Below, piece by piece: positions 7,009-13,208 of a stretch of 13,299 nucleotides of DNA (the stretch's first letter is position 1; every line of letters begins with the position of its first letter). The notes beneath the pieces were generated by a model. That model saw only the letters and a list, made by a program, of their open reading frames with translations. It did not search any database and had not been told where the DNA came from. The position numbers were made by a program, and so were the translations under genes. The DNA is from CAYLUN01 sp964386865 (GTDB lineage: Bacteria > Verrucomicrobiota > Kiritimatiellia > RFP12 > UBA1067): assembly GCA_964386865.1 (NCBI GenBank), contig CAYLUN010000130.1, positions 1 through 13,299 of the forward strand, given 5' to 3'.

Positions 7009-7706
7009 CCTTCCACCGCCTTCCCGTCGTGGATCGTCACGGACTGAGTCGCGTACTTCCGGTAGACCGGGTTGTGGGTGACCATGATGACCGTCTTGCC
7101 CGCCTGGTGCAGCTCCTCGAAAATGTGCAGCACCTCGTGCCCCGTCTTCTCGTCTAGGTTGCCCGTCGGCTCATCGGCAAGAATCACGGGCGGATCGTTC
7201 GCCAGCGCACGCGCGATCGCCACGCGCTGACACTGGCCGCCCGAGAGCTGGTTCGGCCGTGACCCGTACCGGCCTTCTAAGCCGAGCTGATCCAGCAGCG
7301 CCTGGCCCCGTCGCCGCATGGCCCCCCGCGAAAGGCCCGCGTATTGCATGGGCACGCACACGTTCTCCAGAATGGTCAGATGCGACAGCAGATTGAACGA
7401 CTGGAACACCATGCCGATCATCCGGCAGCGCACGGCGGAGGTGGCGTCGTCGTTTAGCCGCGAGACCTCTTTGCCCTCCAGCAGATAGGTTCCTGCCGTC
7501 GGCCGCATCAGCAGCCCGAACAGGTTGAGCAGCGTCGACTTTCCGGAGCCGCTCGGGCCCATGACCGTTAAAAAGGTCCCGCACAACACCGTCAGGTCCG
7601 TCGGCCGCAGCGCCTCAATCTGCACCCCGCCCGCCTGATAGGTCTTCGCGAGTCCCCGCAGCTCGATGAGCGGCACGCCCGCTGGCTTTTTTATGATTGT
7701 GTCCAT
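7005..7706 (-). CDS. MacB/LolD-type ABC transporter ATP-binding protein
   Basis: A 233-residue cytoplasmic ATPase that powers the permease downstream. Motifs: Walker A GPSGSGKST (50-58), Q-loop at Q102 (VFQSFNLL), signature LSGGQ (154-158), Walker B VILADEPTGNLD (174-185) and H-loop H211 (MVTHNP). The ADEPTGNLD sequence and compact length are typical of the LolD/MacB/FtsE class. I chose ATG at 7706 (MDTIIKK) over an upstream in-frame start at 7808, because homology begins at about residue 12 (LIELRGLAKTYQAG) and a promoter candidate lies between the two. The ribosome binding site is weak and the predicted leader very short. Its TGA overlaps the permease ATG by four bases. Confidence 0.94.
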   Translation of the reverse strand: MDTIIKKPAGVPLIELRGLAKTYQAGGVQIEALRPTDLTVLCGTFLTVMGPSGSGKSTLLNLFGLLMRPTAGTYLLEGKEVSRLNDDATSAVRCRMIGMVFQSFNLLSHLTILENVCVPMQYAGLSRGAMRRRGQALLDQLGLEGRYGSRPNQLSGGQCQRVAIARALANDPPVILADEPTGNLDEKTGHEVLHIFEELHQAGKTVIMVTHNPVYRKYATQSVTIHDGKAVEG

Positions 7707-7724
7707 AAACGAGAATTCCCGGAC

Positions 7725-7753
7725 AGTGTAGCGCAAAACGCCTTGCGCCACAA
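7725..7753 (-). promoter_or_regulatory. Candidate promoter with palindromic spacer for the ABC operon
   Basis: On the - strand TTGTGG (7753-7748) and TACACT (7730-7725) are separated by exactly 17 bases. The spacer is almost entirely the hairpin GCGCAA-GGCGTT-TTGCGC (7748-7731), which looks like an operator in the position where a bound repressor would block RNA polymerase. Start of transcription would be near 7718, giving a leader of about 12 bases. This is prediction only. Confidence 0.45.
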
Positions 7754-7821
7754 TGACCGGGAACTGGGGATGCAAACTGCGGATGCGATTCAACCTCGCT
7801 GAGCCCACATCCGGGTGGCGC

Positions 7822-8637
7822 TCAGAACGCCCGCAAGCGCCGCACCGCCGCGGCGATGTCTTTCACGCGCTGGTCGCCCGCCTCGCGCTCGACCGCAACC
7901 GCGCCCTCGTAGCCCACCTCGGCCAGCGCGCTCAGGAACGCAAAGGCGTTGACCTCGCCCTCGCCCCACACCACCTCGCTGCCCCACGTGCCGGGCACGG
8001 CCGTGCGCACCGCGTCCTTGATGTGGATGTGCCTGATCCACGGCGCCAGCCGGCGCAGGGCGGGCAGCGGCTCATCCTTGTTGTACAGGATGAGGTTCGC
8101 AGGGTCGAAGTTCAACAGCACGTTCGGGTGGTTCAGGGTCTCCACAAAGCGCTGCAGGTCTTCGGCCGACTCCTGCCCCGTCTCCATCAGCAGCGCCACG
8201 CCGGCCTCGCCGGCGCGGTCGCCCAGATAGCGCACGCGGTCGTAGAACTTCTTGGCGTAGGCGTGATCCGCATGATCCAGAAAGCCGACGTGCATCATGA
8301 TAAACTTCGAGCCCAATTCAGCCGTGATCTTGGCCGCCTTCGCAAACGCCTGGCCGCCTGCCGGCCAGTGCGCGTCCGGCGCGATGCCGCCCGTCACCTT
8401 GATCGTGTCCAGCGTCGTGTAATCCTCGTAATCGAAATTCATCATGCCGGCCGAGATCTTCCAGTTCTGCCGCTTGACCGCCTCCAGATACGCCTCGCCG
8501 TCCGGCCCCAGCGCCGGCGCGATCGCCAGATTGATATGCTCGAGGCCCAGCGCCGTCATGATCGACCCGATCTCGTCGACGCCCTTCCGAAAAGACCAGC
8601 TGCACACGCTGATCGGCCACTTGCCGCACAGTCTCAT
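7822..8637 (-). CDS. Sugar phosphate isomerase/epimerase, TIM barrel (AP-endonuclease family 2)
   Basis: A 271-residue xylose-isomerase-like TIM barrel. Such enzymes isomerise or epimerise sugars or 3-keto-sugars using a divalent metal. Likely metal ligands are E152 (LLMETGQES), D178 (LLNFDPANL), a histidine in HIHIKDA (203 or 205) and E250 (AVEREAG). FIMMHVGF at 112-119 and the GEGEVN turn at 225-230 fit the family. The ATG at 8637 is preferred over an in-frame GTG at 8646, because the AAAGGGG upstream is too close to the GTG. It follows the Gfo/Idh oxidoreductase by 97 bases. That pairing is common in inositol and keto-sugar catabolic loci, where the oxidoreductase makes the keto-sugar and the barrel enzyme acts on it. 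The exact substrate cannot be read from sequence. Confidence 0.9.
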   Translation of the reverse strand: MRLCGKWPISVCSWSFRKGVDEIGSIMTALGLEHINLAIAPALGPDGEAYLEAVKRQNWKISAGMMNFDYEDYTTLDTIKVTGGIAPDAHWPAGGQAFAKAAKITAELGSKFIMMHVGFLDHADHAYAKKFYDRVRYLGDRAGEAGVALLMETGQESAEDLQRFVETLNHPNVLLNFDPANLILYNKDEPLPALRRLAPWIRHIHIKDAVRTAVPGTWGSEVVWGEGEVNAFAFLSALAEVGYEGAVAVEREAGDQRVKDIAAAVRRLRAF

Positions 8638-8658
8638 ACGCCCCACCCCTTTCTCTCG

Positions 8659-8754
8659 CTCGAACGCTTAAGCCCTCTCGAACTAGTGAACTCCAGGACT
8701 TTAGAACTCTCGCACTCTAGAACTTTAGAACTCTCAAACTTTAGAACTTTCCAC
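8659..8754. repeat. Octanucleotide-periodic tandem array
   Basis: From 8659 the sequence divides into twelve 8-base units. Those from 8675 on are CTCTCGAA, CTAGTGAA, CTCCAGGA, CTTTAGAA, CTCTCGCA, CTCTAGAA, CTTTAGAA, CTCTCAAA, CTTTAGAA and CTTTCCAC. The consensus is CTYTAGAA; CTTTAGAA itself occurs three times (8699, 8723, 8739). The block is markedly AT-richer than its surroundings. It fills most of the gap between the oxidoreductase and isomerase genes and continues through the last seven oxidoreductase codons including the stop. There are no unique spacers, so it is not CRISPR. Similar octamer arrays elsewhere in the genome are likely but unverified. Confidence 0.8.
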
Positions 8755-9789
8755 CCGCACGGCCTTGCCCGTCTTCGCGGACTTCTTTTCAGCATCGACG
8801 ATCCGCACCGAGCCGCACGACTGCTCGGGCGTGATCACGCTCGCCGCCGGCTTGCCGCACAGCACGTCCATAAACCACTTGATCTCATGCTCGTACCCGT
8901 CACCCTCGGGCAGTTTCGGCACGAAGGCCTCGCCCGTGGCCGGATACACGCACAGCGGCTTCTCGCGCTTGGCGTCCATGATCACGACGGCCTTCTCGAA
9001 CGTCACGATGTAGCTCGCCTCAAAGCCCATCGTCGGCGTCATGCACCAGCTCCCCTCGGCCGTCACGGCCGGCCCGCCCACGTCGTACAGGGTTGAGATG
9101 TACTGCATCGCGCCGTCCTTGCCGAACGCGGCGGTGCTCGTCACCGACTTCGGAAGCCCGAACAGGTAGTGAACCATATCGGTGTCGTGGATGTGCAGGT
9201 CGAGCGCCACGCCGCCGCTCTTGGCCTCATCCGCAAACCAGCTCGTGCCCTTGCCCCAGCCCGGAGGCGCGCTGTACCTCCGGAACGATGCGGCCAGCAC
9301 CCGGCCGAACTTCTTGCTGTCGATCAGCTTTTTCAGATACACGTAGCAGGGCCAGAAACGCAGGCAGTGCGCGATCATCAGTTTCGCACCGCGCGGCGCC
9401 TTCGCGGCCGCCTTCACCATCACCGCGCACGCCGCCGCGTCCAGCGCCATCGGCTTCTCGCAGAGCACGCTCACGCCGGCGGCCAGCGCCTTCACGGTCA
9501 GCGGCACGTGCAGCGGCGTCGGAAGCGTCAGCGAGATCACGTCGGGCTTGGCCTCGGCCAGCATGCGGTCGAAGTCGTCGTAGACCACCGCGTCGCCGAA
9601 ATCCGTCGACGCGTCAGCGCCCGCCAGGTTCCCGCCCTGGATCGGCGCCTTGAACTGCCGGGCGTCCTTGTCGCACAGCGCCACCACCTTCGCGCCCTTG
9701 ACCTTCTTCCAGCACCCGTAGTGCATGCGCCCCATGAAGCCGAACCCCACGACCGCAACGCGCTTCAGCGTCTTCTCTTGCTTAGCCAT
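8734..9789 (-). CDS. Gfo/Idh/MocA family NAD(P)-dependent oxidoreductase
   Basis: A 351-residue sugar dehydrogenase-type protein. The N-terminal Rossmann fold has VAVVGFGFMGRMH (GFGFMG at 15-20) and the family's EKPMAL at 111-116. The C-terminal alpha/beta domain has SGGVALDLHIHDTD (191-204), which carries the likely catalytic histidine and aspartate. Such enzymes oxidise or reduce sugars, inositols or amino-sugar derivatives. I chose ATG at 9789 (MAKQEK), because GGGAGG sits five bases upstream; the in-frame extension to 9840 would start with TTG. The isomerase gene lies 97 bases downstream, so a shared transcript is likely. Its last seven codons (VESSKV and stop) fall inside the octanucleotide array, suggesting the C-terminal tail was reshaped by the repeat. 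Confidence 0.94.
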   Translation of the reverse strand: MAKQEKTLKRVAVVGFGFMGRMHYGCWKKVKGAKVVALCDKDARQFKAPIQGGNLAGADASTDFGDAVVYDDFDRMLAEAKPDVISLTLPTPLHVPLTVKALAAGVSVLCEKPMALDAAACAVMVKAAAKAPRGAKLMIAHCLRFWPCYVYLKKLIDSKKFGRVLAASFRRYSAPPGWGKGTSWFADEAKSGGVALDLHIHDTDMVHYLFGLPKSVTSTAAFGKDGAMQYISTLYDVGGPAVTAEGSWCMTPTMGFEASYIVTFEKAVVIMDAKREKPLCVYPATGEAFVPKLPEGDGYEHEIKWFMDVLCGKPAASVITPEQSCGSVRIVDAEKKSAKTGKAVRVESSKV

Positions 9790-9848
9790 CTGAGCCTCCC
9801 TCTCCGTCTTTCGAGACACGTTTCCCAAACTAGGGTTCAAGCATCCTA

Positions 9849-9868
9849 AATCCGCCGCGGATTGTCAA
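9849..9868 (-). promoter_or_regulatory. TTGACA with palindrome upstream of the oxidoreductase gene
   Basis: On the - strand a perfect TTGACA (9868-9863) is followed by the palindrome AATCCG-CGG-CGGATT (9863-9849). A weak -10 (GATGCT) sits at 17-base spacing. The palindrome occupies the spacer and is a candidate operator for the oxidoreductase/isomerase unit. The bound regulator is unknown. Confidence 0.4.
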
Positions 9869-9886
9869 TTCGCATCCGGCTGCGGC

Positions 9887-10336
9887 TCACCCGTTCGCGT
9901 GGTGGTGGTCAGCGCCGCCTTCGCACGCGATGGACGTGACCGCCAGCTTGCCGTTCTGCACGCCCTTGGTGGTGATCAGCCGGTCGGCCATCTCGCGCAC
10001 CTGAGCCGAGGGCCCGCAAACCGCCAACACCTCCATGCAGAGGTAGTGATCCACGTGCACGTGCAGCACCGACCGGACCAGCGCGTGGTAGTCGTGCTGA
10101 ACGTCCGTCAGCGACGCGTTCAAGTTGCGTCGGTGATGGTCGTAGAGCAGCGTGATGGTCCCCACGATCACGGTCTCCGGCGCTTCCGCCAGATTCTGCG
10201 TCAGGCGCTCCCGGATGATATCCGACACCGCCTGCGACCGGCTCGGATAGCCGCACCGCTCCACAAATGCGTCCAGGCCCTCGGCCAGGTCAGGCGAAAT
10301 CGACAAGCTGAAACGCGTCTTCGTCTCCCGATCCAT
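9887..10336 (-). CDS. nikR: NikR-type nickel-responsive transcriptional regulator
   Basis: A 149-residue regulator. Residues 6-46 form a ribbon-helix-helix DNA-binding domain (KTRFSLSISPDLAEGLDAFV, then SRSQAVSDIIRERL). The rest is the ACT-like tetramerisation domain that binds nickel. The high-affinity site of E. coli NikR (His76, His87, His89, Cys95) is matched exactly in spacing by H81, H92, H94 and C100 (HVHVDHYLC). A C-terminal DHHHANG adds further possible ligands. ATG at 10336 is supported by GGGAGG upstream; the open frame extends to 10459 but that part lies in repeat-like non-coding sequence. In known cases NikR with Ni(II) represses nickel importers and sometimes hydrogenase or urease genes. 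None of these lie in this window, so its targets are elsewhere. Confidence 0.94.
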   Translation of the reverse strand: MDRETKTRFSLSISPDLAEGLDAFVERCGYPSRSQAVSDIIRERLTQNLAEAPETVIVGTITLLYDHHRRNLNASLTDVQHDYHALVRSVLHVHVDHYLCMEVLAVCGPSAQVREMADRLITTKGVQNGKLAVTSIACEGGADHHHANG

Positions 10337-10374
10337 ACGCCCTCCCGCACCCGCCAGAACCGCGCCCGGCGGCT

Positions 10375-10380
10375 TGTCAA
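10375..10380 (-). promoter_or_regulatory. TTGACA element upstream of nikR
   Basis: A perfect TTGACA on the - strand lies 39 bases before the nikR ATG. The sequence that follows is G/C-only and weakly palindromic (CCGCCGGGCGCGG). No good -10 is seen. It matches the arrangement upstream of the sulfatase and oxidoreductase genes. A NikR operator for autoregulation could not be recognised. Confidence 0.3.
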
Positions 10381-10401
10381 CCCGTGAAGAAATCCGTCGC
10401 C

Positions 10402-10474
10402 CACAGATTAGCGCAGATGGGCGCCGATTGGCAACAGCCGCGTGGGGAAACCCCAGCAATTCTAACTGCGGCTG
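10402..10474. repeat. Decamer repeat and nested inverted repeat upstream of nikR
   Basis: Three 10-base units in tandem (CACAGATTAG, CGCAGATGGG, CGCCGATTGG; 10402-10431) are followed by a nested structure. The outer arms CAGCCGC (10435-10441) and GCGGCTG (10468-10474) enclose the small hairpin TGGGG-AAA-CCCCA (10443-10455). All of this lies in the 229-base gap between nikR and the DUF1846 gene. The rest of that gap holds another small nested stem (10505-10536) and nothing I recognise as a gene. Confidence 0.5.
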
Positions 10475-10565
10475 GAGGAAACCCAGCGCGTCTTCAGCGC
10501 TTGCGTCGCCGGCCCCGCAAGGCGGTCGTCTGCGACATCTTCGTACAAAAGGCGCCGCGGAGGGG

Positions 10566-12083
10566 TCACGCGTCGATGAACAGCTCGGCTGAGGCGAAGA
10601 ACGGGTCGTTCGTGCAGCGCAGGCCCACGCGCCGCAGGCCCGCCTCGTCGCCGGGCGTGACCATGTGCGTCATGTGCATCTCGCAGTTACGCAGGTCGAT
10701 CAGCCGCTCCATCGCGATCTGCGCCGCCGGGTTGGTTGCGCAGCTGATCGCCAGTCCGATCAGCGCCTCGTCCAAGTTCAAGCTCGTGTACTTGCCCTTG
10801 AGGATGTCGTGCTTCATCCGCACGATCGACTGAACGACCTGCGGCGCGATCAGGTGGATCTGGTCGGGGATGCCGGCCAAGACCTTGATCGCGTTGAGCA
10901 CCATGCTCGCCGCCGCATGCATCTGTTCAGAGTTCTTGCCGACCACGATGCGCCCGTCGCCGAGCTTGACCGCCGCACCGCAGAAGACGCCGTTGCGGCC
11001 TTTGCCCTGCGTCATGGCGTCCTGGCCCGCCTGACGCGCGGGTTTCACGACTTCGCGGTCCTCCGGCGACAGCCCGAGCTTGAGCATGATCTCCTGCGCG
11101 CGATCGAGCGTCGCCTGCTCCGTCTGTCCGGCGGCGTACTCGCACAGGTGGCGGAAGTACCGGCGGATGACCTCCTGCCTGGAGGCCTCGCGCACCACCT
11201 CGTCGTCCACGATGCCGAAGCCGACCCGGTTCACCCCCATGTCCGTCGGCGACTTATACGGGCACGGCTCCTTGGTCATCTTCTCCCAGATCGCCCGCAG
11301 CAGCGGGAACGCGTCCACGTCGCGGTTATAGTTGATCGACACCTGGCCATACGCCTGCAGGTGGTAGGGGTCGACCATGTTAAAGTCCTTCAGGTCGGCG
11401 GTGGCCGCCTCGTACGCGACGTTCACGGGATGCTCGAGCGGCATGTTCCAAACCGGGAACGTCTCGAACTTCGCATAGCCCGCCACGCGCCCCAGGCGCC
11501 GCTCGTGGTAGAGCTGCGTCAGGCACGTCGCCAGCTTGCCGCTGCCGGGCCCGGGCCCCGTCACGACCACGATCGGCCGCTCGGTCTCAACGAACTCGTT
11601 CGCACCGTACCCCTCTTCGCTCACGATCGTGTCCACGTCCGTGGGGTAGCCCTGCGTGACATAGTGGTAGTAGACCTTCACCCCGCGGTGCTCGAGGCGC
11701 GCCCGAAACTGCTTGGCCGCGTGCTGCCCGCTGAAGCGCGTGATCACGACCGCGCTCACCGTCAGCCCCCAGCTCCGCAGCCCGTCGATCAGCTTAAGCG
11801 CGTCCGCGTCGTAGGAGATGCCGAAGTCGGCCCGCATCTTCTTGCGCTCGATGTCGCCCGCGTAGATGCACAGCAGGATCTCGGCCTGGTCCTTCAGCTT
11901 CTGCAGCAGGCGCAGCTTCACGTTCGGATCATAGCCCGGCAGCACGCGCTCCGCGTGCATGTCGTGCATGAGCTTGCCGCCGAACTCGAGGTACAGCTTG
12001 TTTCCGTTCTGCTCCGCCCGCCGCCGGATCTCCTCGGTCTGCTCCGCCAAATACTTATCGTTGTCAAATCCTGGTTTGTTCAC
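10566..12083 (-). CDS. DUF1846/UPF0371 family protein of unknown function
   Basis: A 505-residue protein spanning the whole of the DUF1846 (UPF0371) family, found mostly in anaerobes and actinobacteria, with solved structures but no settled function. The family's N-terminus is clear: GFDNDKYL near residue 5, then NKLYLEFGGKL (28-38) and HAERVLPGYDP. Residues 174-183 (VTGPGPGSGK) form a P-loop-like turn, but Lys183 is followed by Leu instead of Ser/Thr, so classical NTPase activity should not be assumed. Other conserved blocks are KFETFPVWN, INYNRD and SPTDMGVNRVGFGI, with a helical C-terminal half. The start is GTG at 12083, giving VNKPGFDN, which fits the family's usual beginning; the ribosome binding site is weak. 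It stands alone between the thioesterase and nikR. Its cytoplasmic location is inferred from the absence of a signal peptide. Confidence 0.9.
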   Translation of the reverse strand: MNKPGFDNDKYLAEQTEEIRRRAEQNGNKLYLEFGGKLMHDMHAERVLPGYDPNVKLRLLQKLKDQAEILLCIYAGDIERKKMRADFGISYDADALKLIDGLRSWGLTVSAVVITRFSGQHAAKQFRARLEHRGVKVYYHYVTQGYPTDVDTIVSEEGYGANEFVETERPIVVVTGPGPGSGKLATCLTQLYHERRLGRVAGYAKFETFPVWNMPLEHPVNVAYEAATADLKDFNMVDPYHLQAYGQVSINYNRDVDAFPLLRAIWEKMTKEPCPYKSPTDMGVNRVGFGIVDDEVVREASRQEVIRRYFRHLCEYAAGQTEQATLDRAQEIMLKLGLSPEDREVVKPARQAGQDAMTQGKGRNGVFCGAAVKLGDGRIVVGKNSEQMHAAASMVLNAIKVLAGIPDQIHLIAPQVVQSIVRMKHDILKGKYTSLNLDEALIGLAISCATNPAAQIAMERLIDLRNCEMHMTHMVTPGDEAGLRRVGLRCTNDPFFASAELFIDA

Positions 12084-12161
12084 GCACGCCCCCGCTTCTT
12101 TCTGCGCGAGCCCCCGGATGAGCGTCCTTAGCCCATCCCGCCAACCCGCAGCCGGGGAAGC

Positions 12162-12167
12162 AGTATA
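12162..12167 (-). promoter_or_regulatory. Possible -10 element for the DUF1846 gene
   Basis: TATACT on the - strand (12167-12162) matches the -10 consensus well and stands about 80 bases before the GTG. The -35 region (TTTTTC) is poor. The surrounding gap (12084-12218) is locally AT-rich on its right side. No terminator for the thioesterase is clear. Confidence 0.3.
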
Positions 12168-12218
12168 CGATATGTAACGGTGCCGAAAAACACTTTTTTG
12201 TCGCGTGCTCCATTTTTG

Positions 12219-12593
12219 TCAAATCGCGTCCGCCACACCTCGCCCGACCGGCACCTTGTCGCCCTTTTCGTCGACCCGCACGAAGGTGATGTCCGTGGTA
12301 AAAATTAGGGCCTCCTCACGGCTGTGCAACTCGCGGCGGAACACCCCCACCCCGTAGGTAACAGACGTGTTCCCCACGCGCTGGCGATCCACCGCTATCC
12401 GCAAGATCGAGCCGCCCGTCACGCCTTTTCGGAACTCCACGCGATCCATGCCGATGGTGACGAACCGCGCCCCGGGGTAGTCGAGGCTCGCGGCCATCCA
12501 GGACGTTTCATCCACCCACTTCAGCAGGTTGCCGCCGAAAAGCACTCCGTACTGATTCAGGTGCTCGGGCATCACCAACTTATACGAAACCAT
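12219..12593 (-). CDS. Acyl-CoA thioesterase, hotdog fold (YciA/BACH type)
   Basis: A 124-residue single hotdog-domain thioesterase that hydrolyses acyl-CoA to free acid and CoA in the cytoplasm. The diagnostic segment HLNQYGVLFGGNLLKWVDE (11-29) contains the GG turn and the acidic residue Asp28 of the active site. TDITFVRVDEKG near the end is the usual last strand region. I chose ATG at 12593, preceded by an excellent AGGAGGAGG five bases upstream. The same frame is open to 13154, but that stretch reads antisense across the NifU-type gene and the tRNA and is not coding. The gene is divergent from the NifU-type gene. Substrate chain length cannot be told from sequence. Confidence 0.92.
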   Translation of the reverse strand: MVSYKLVMPEHLNQYGVLFGGNLLKWVDETSWMAASLDYPGARFVTIGMDRVEFRKGVTGGSILRIAVDRQRVGNTSVTYGVGVFRRELHSREEALIFTTDITFVRVDEKGDKVPVGRGVADAI

Positions 12594-12634
12594 ACGATCC
12601 TCCTCCTCAGGCTCGATCCAGCCCCTTGCCGCGC

Positions 12635-12640
12635 ATTCTA
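12635..12640 (-). promoter_or_regulatory. Candidate -10 for the thioesterase gene
   Basis: TAGAAT on the - strand (12640-12635) is a five-of-six match to TATAAT. It would put the transcript start about 35 bases before the ATG. The -35 match is poor. Confidence 0.35.
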
Positions 12641-12686
12641 CCGGACCCGCCCGTCCGACGCGACACGAAAAAGAGCGACCCCGCAA

Positions 12687-12715
12687 TTGACGGCGTTCCC
12701 GTTTTGGGGCATCAT
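12687..12715 (+). promoter_or_regulatory. Candidate promoter for the NifU-type gene
   Basis: TTGACG (12687-12692), a 17-base spacer and CATCAT (12710-12715) form a reasonable sigma-70-type promoter. The start of transcription would be near 12722, about 20 bases before the ATG. Confidence 0.5.
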
Positions 12716-12741
12716 ATGCGCCTATCGAAAGGGCACCCATC

Positions 12742-12963
12742 ATGAGCGAGCAGATCAAGGCGAAGCTGGAAGAACTCCGCGGCATGCTGCAGGCGGACGG
12801 CGGCGATTTGGAAGTGGTCTCCATCGAGGGCAAGAACGTCAAGTTGCGCCTGCGTGGCGCCTGCGGCAGCTGCCCCCACGCAACCATGACCATCAAGCAG
12901 GGCATCGAGCGCATCCTCCGCGAGTCGATCGACCCCGAGATCCTCGTCGAGCGTGTCCAGTAA
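12742..12963 (+). CDS. NifU C-terminal-type iron-sulfur scaffold protein
   Basis: A 73-residue stand-alone NifU C-terminal (Nfu) domain. It carries an assembled Fe-S cluster and passes it to target proteins in the cytoplasm. Signatures are LQADGGDLEVV (16-26) and RGACGSCPHATMT with the cluster ligands Cys41 and Cys44. Length is full for the single-domain form. AAAGGG lies eight bases before the ATG. It is divergent from the thioesterase and followed by the tRNA-Pro promoter. A general role in maturing Fe-S enzymes, such as the PFOR at the left end, is expected but not shown by the context. Confidence 0.94.
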   Translation: MSEQIKAKLEELRGMLQADGGDLEVVSIEGKNVKLRLRGACGSCPHATMTIKQGIERILRESIDPEILVERVQ

Positions 12964-12988
12964 TTTGCATGGAGGCGCATCTTTGGCT

Positions 12989-13016
12989 TTGACTTTGGCC
13001 GCGGATTCGCTATTCT
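12989..13016 (+). promoter_or_regulatory. Candidate tRNA-Pro promoter
   Basis: TTGACT (12989-12994), a 16-base spacer and TATTCT (13011-13016) lie between the NifU-type gene and the tRNA. Transcription would begin near 13024 and leave a leader of about 53 bases for RNase P to remove. The leader contains a 6-bp hairpin (CGGGCT-TGACG-AGCCCG, 13042-13058). Confidence 0.5.
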
Positions 13017-13076
13017 ATGCGCCTGTTTTTCAACGGTGGGTCGGGCTTGACGAGCCCGCCTTCCGCAAGCGACTTT

Positions 13077-13153
13077 CGGAGCGTAGCGCAGCCTGGTAGC
13101 GCGTTTGGTTCGGGACCAAAAGGTCGAGGGTTCAACTCCCTCCGCTCCGACCA
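13077..13153 (+). tRNA. tRNA-Pro (anticodon CGG)
   Basis: The cloverleaf folds cleanly. Acceptor CGGAGCG (13077-13083) pairs with CGCTCCG (13143-13149), followed by discriminator A and an encoded CCA. The D stem is GCGC/GCGC. The anticodon stem is TTTGG/CCAAA with loop TTCGGGA, giving anticodon CGG (13111-13113), which reads CCG codons. The T arm is GAGGG-TTCAACT-CCCTC. C1 paired with G72 and A73 is usual for bacterial tRNA-Pro. The CGG isoacceptor suits a GC-rich genome. Confidence 0.97.
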
Positions 13154-13168
13154 TCTTTTAGAGTGAAA

Positions 13169-13202
13169 AACCTCGAAAACGCCAATGTTTTCGGGGTTTT
13201 TT
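13169..13202 (+). terminator. Intrinsic terminator after tRNA-Pro
   Basis: A 12-bp stem (13169-13180 with 13187-13198, one G-T pair) has a 6-base loop and runs into TTTTTT (13197-13202). It lies 16 bases past the encoded CCA and ends the tRNA transcript. Confidence 0.9.
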
Positions 13203-13208
13203 GTGTTT

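Noticed and set aside
8659..8754. CRISPR array
   Set aside because: Units are 8 bases long and contiguous, with no unique spacers and no cas genes.
10337..10565. Riboswitch or metal-sensing leader upstream of nikR
   Set aside because: Only short repeats and nested small stems are visible. No known riboswitch core or conserved loop was recognised.
10665..12131. 488-codon + strand open frame opposite the DUF1846 gene
   Set aside because: Antisense shadow: low-complexity Arg/Val/His/Leu composition and no recognisable motif, while the - strand frame is a full-length conserved family member.
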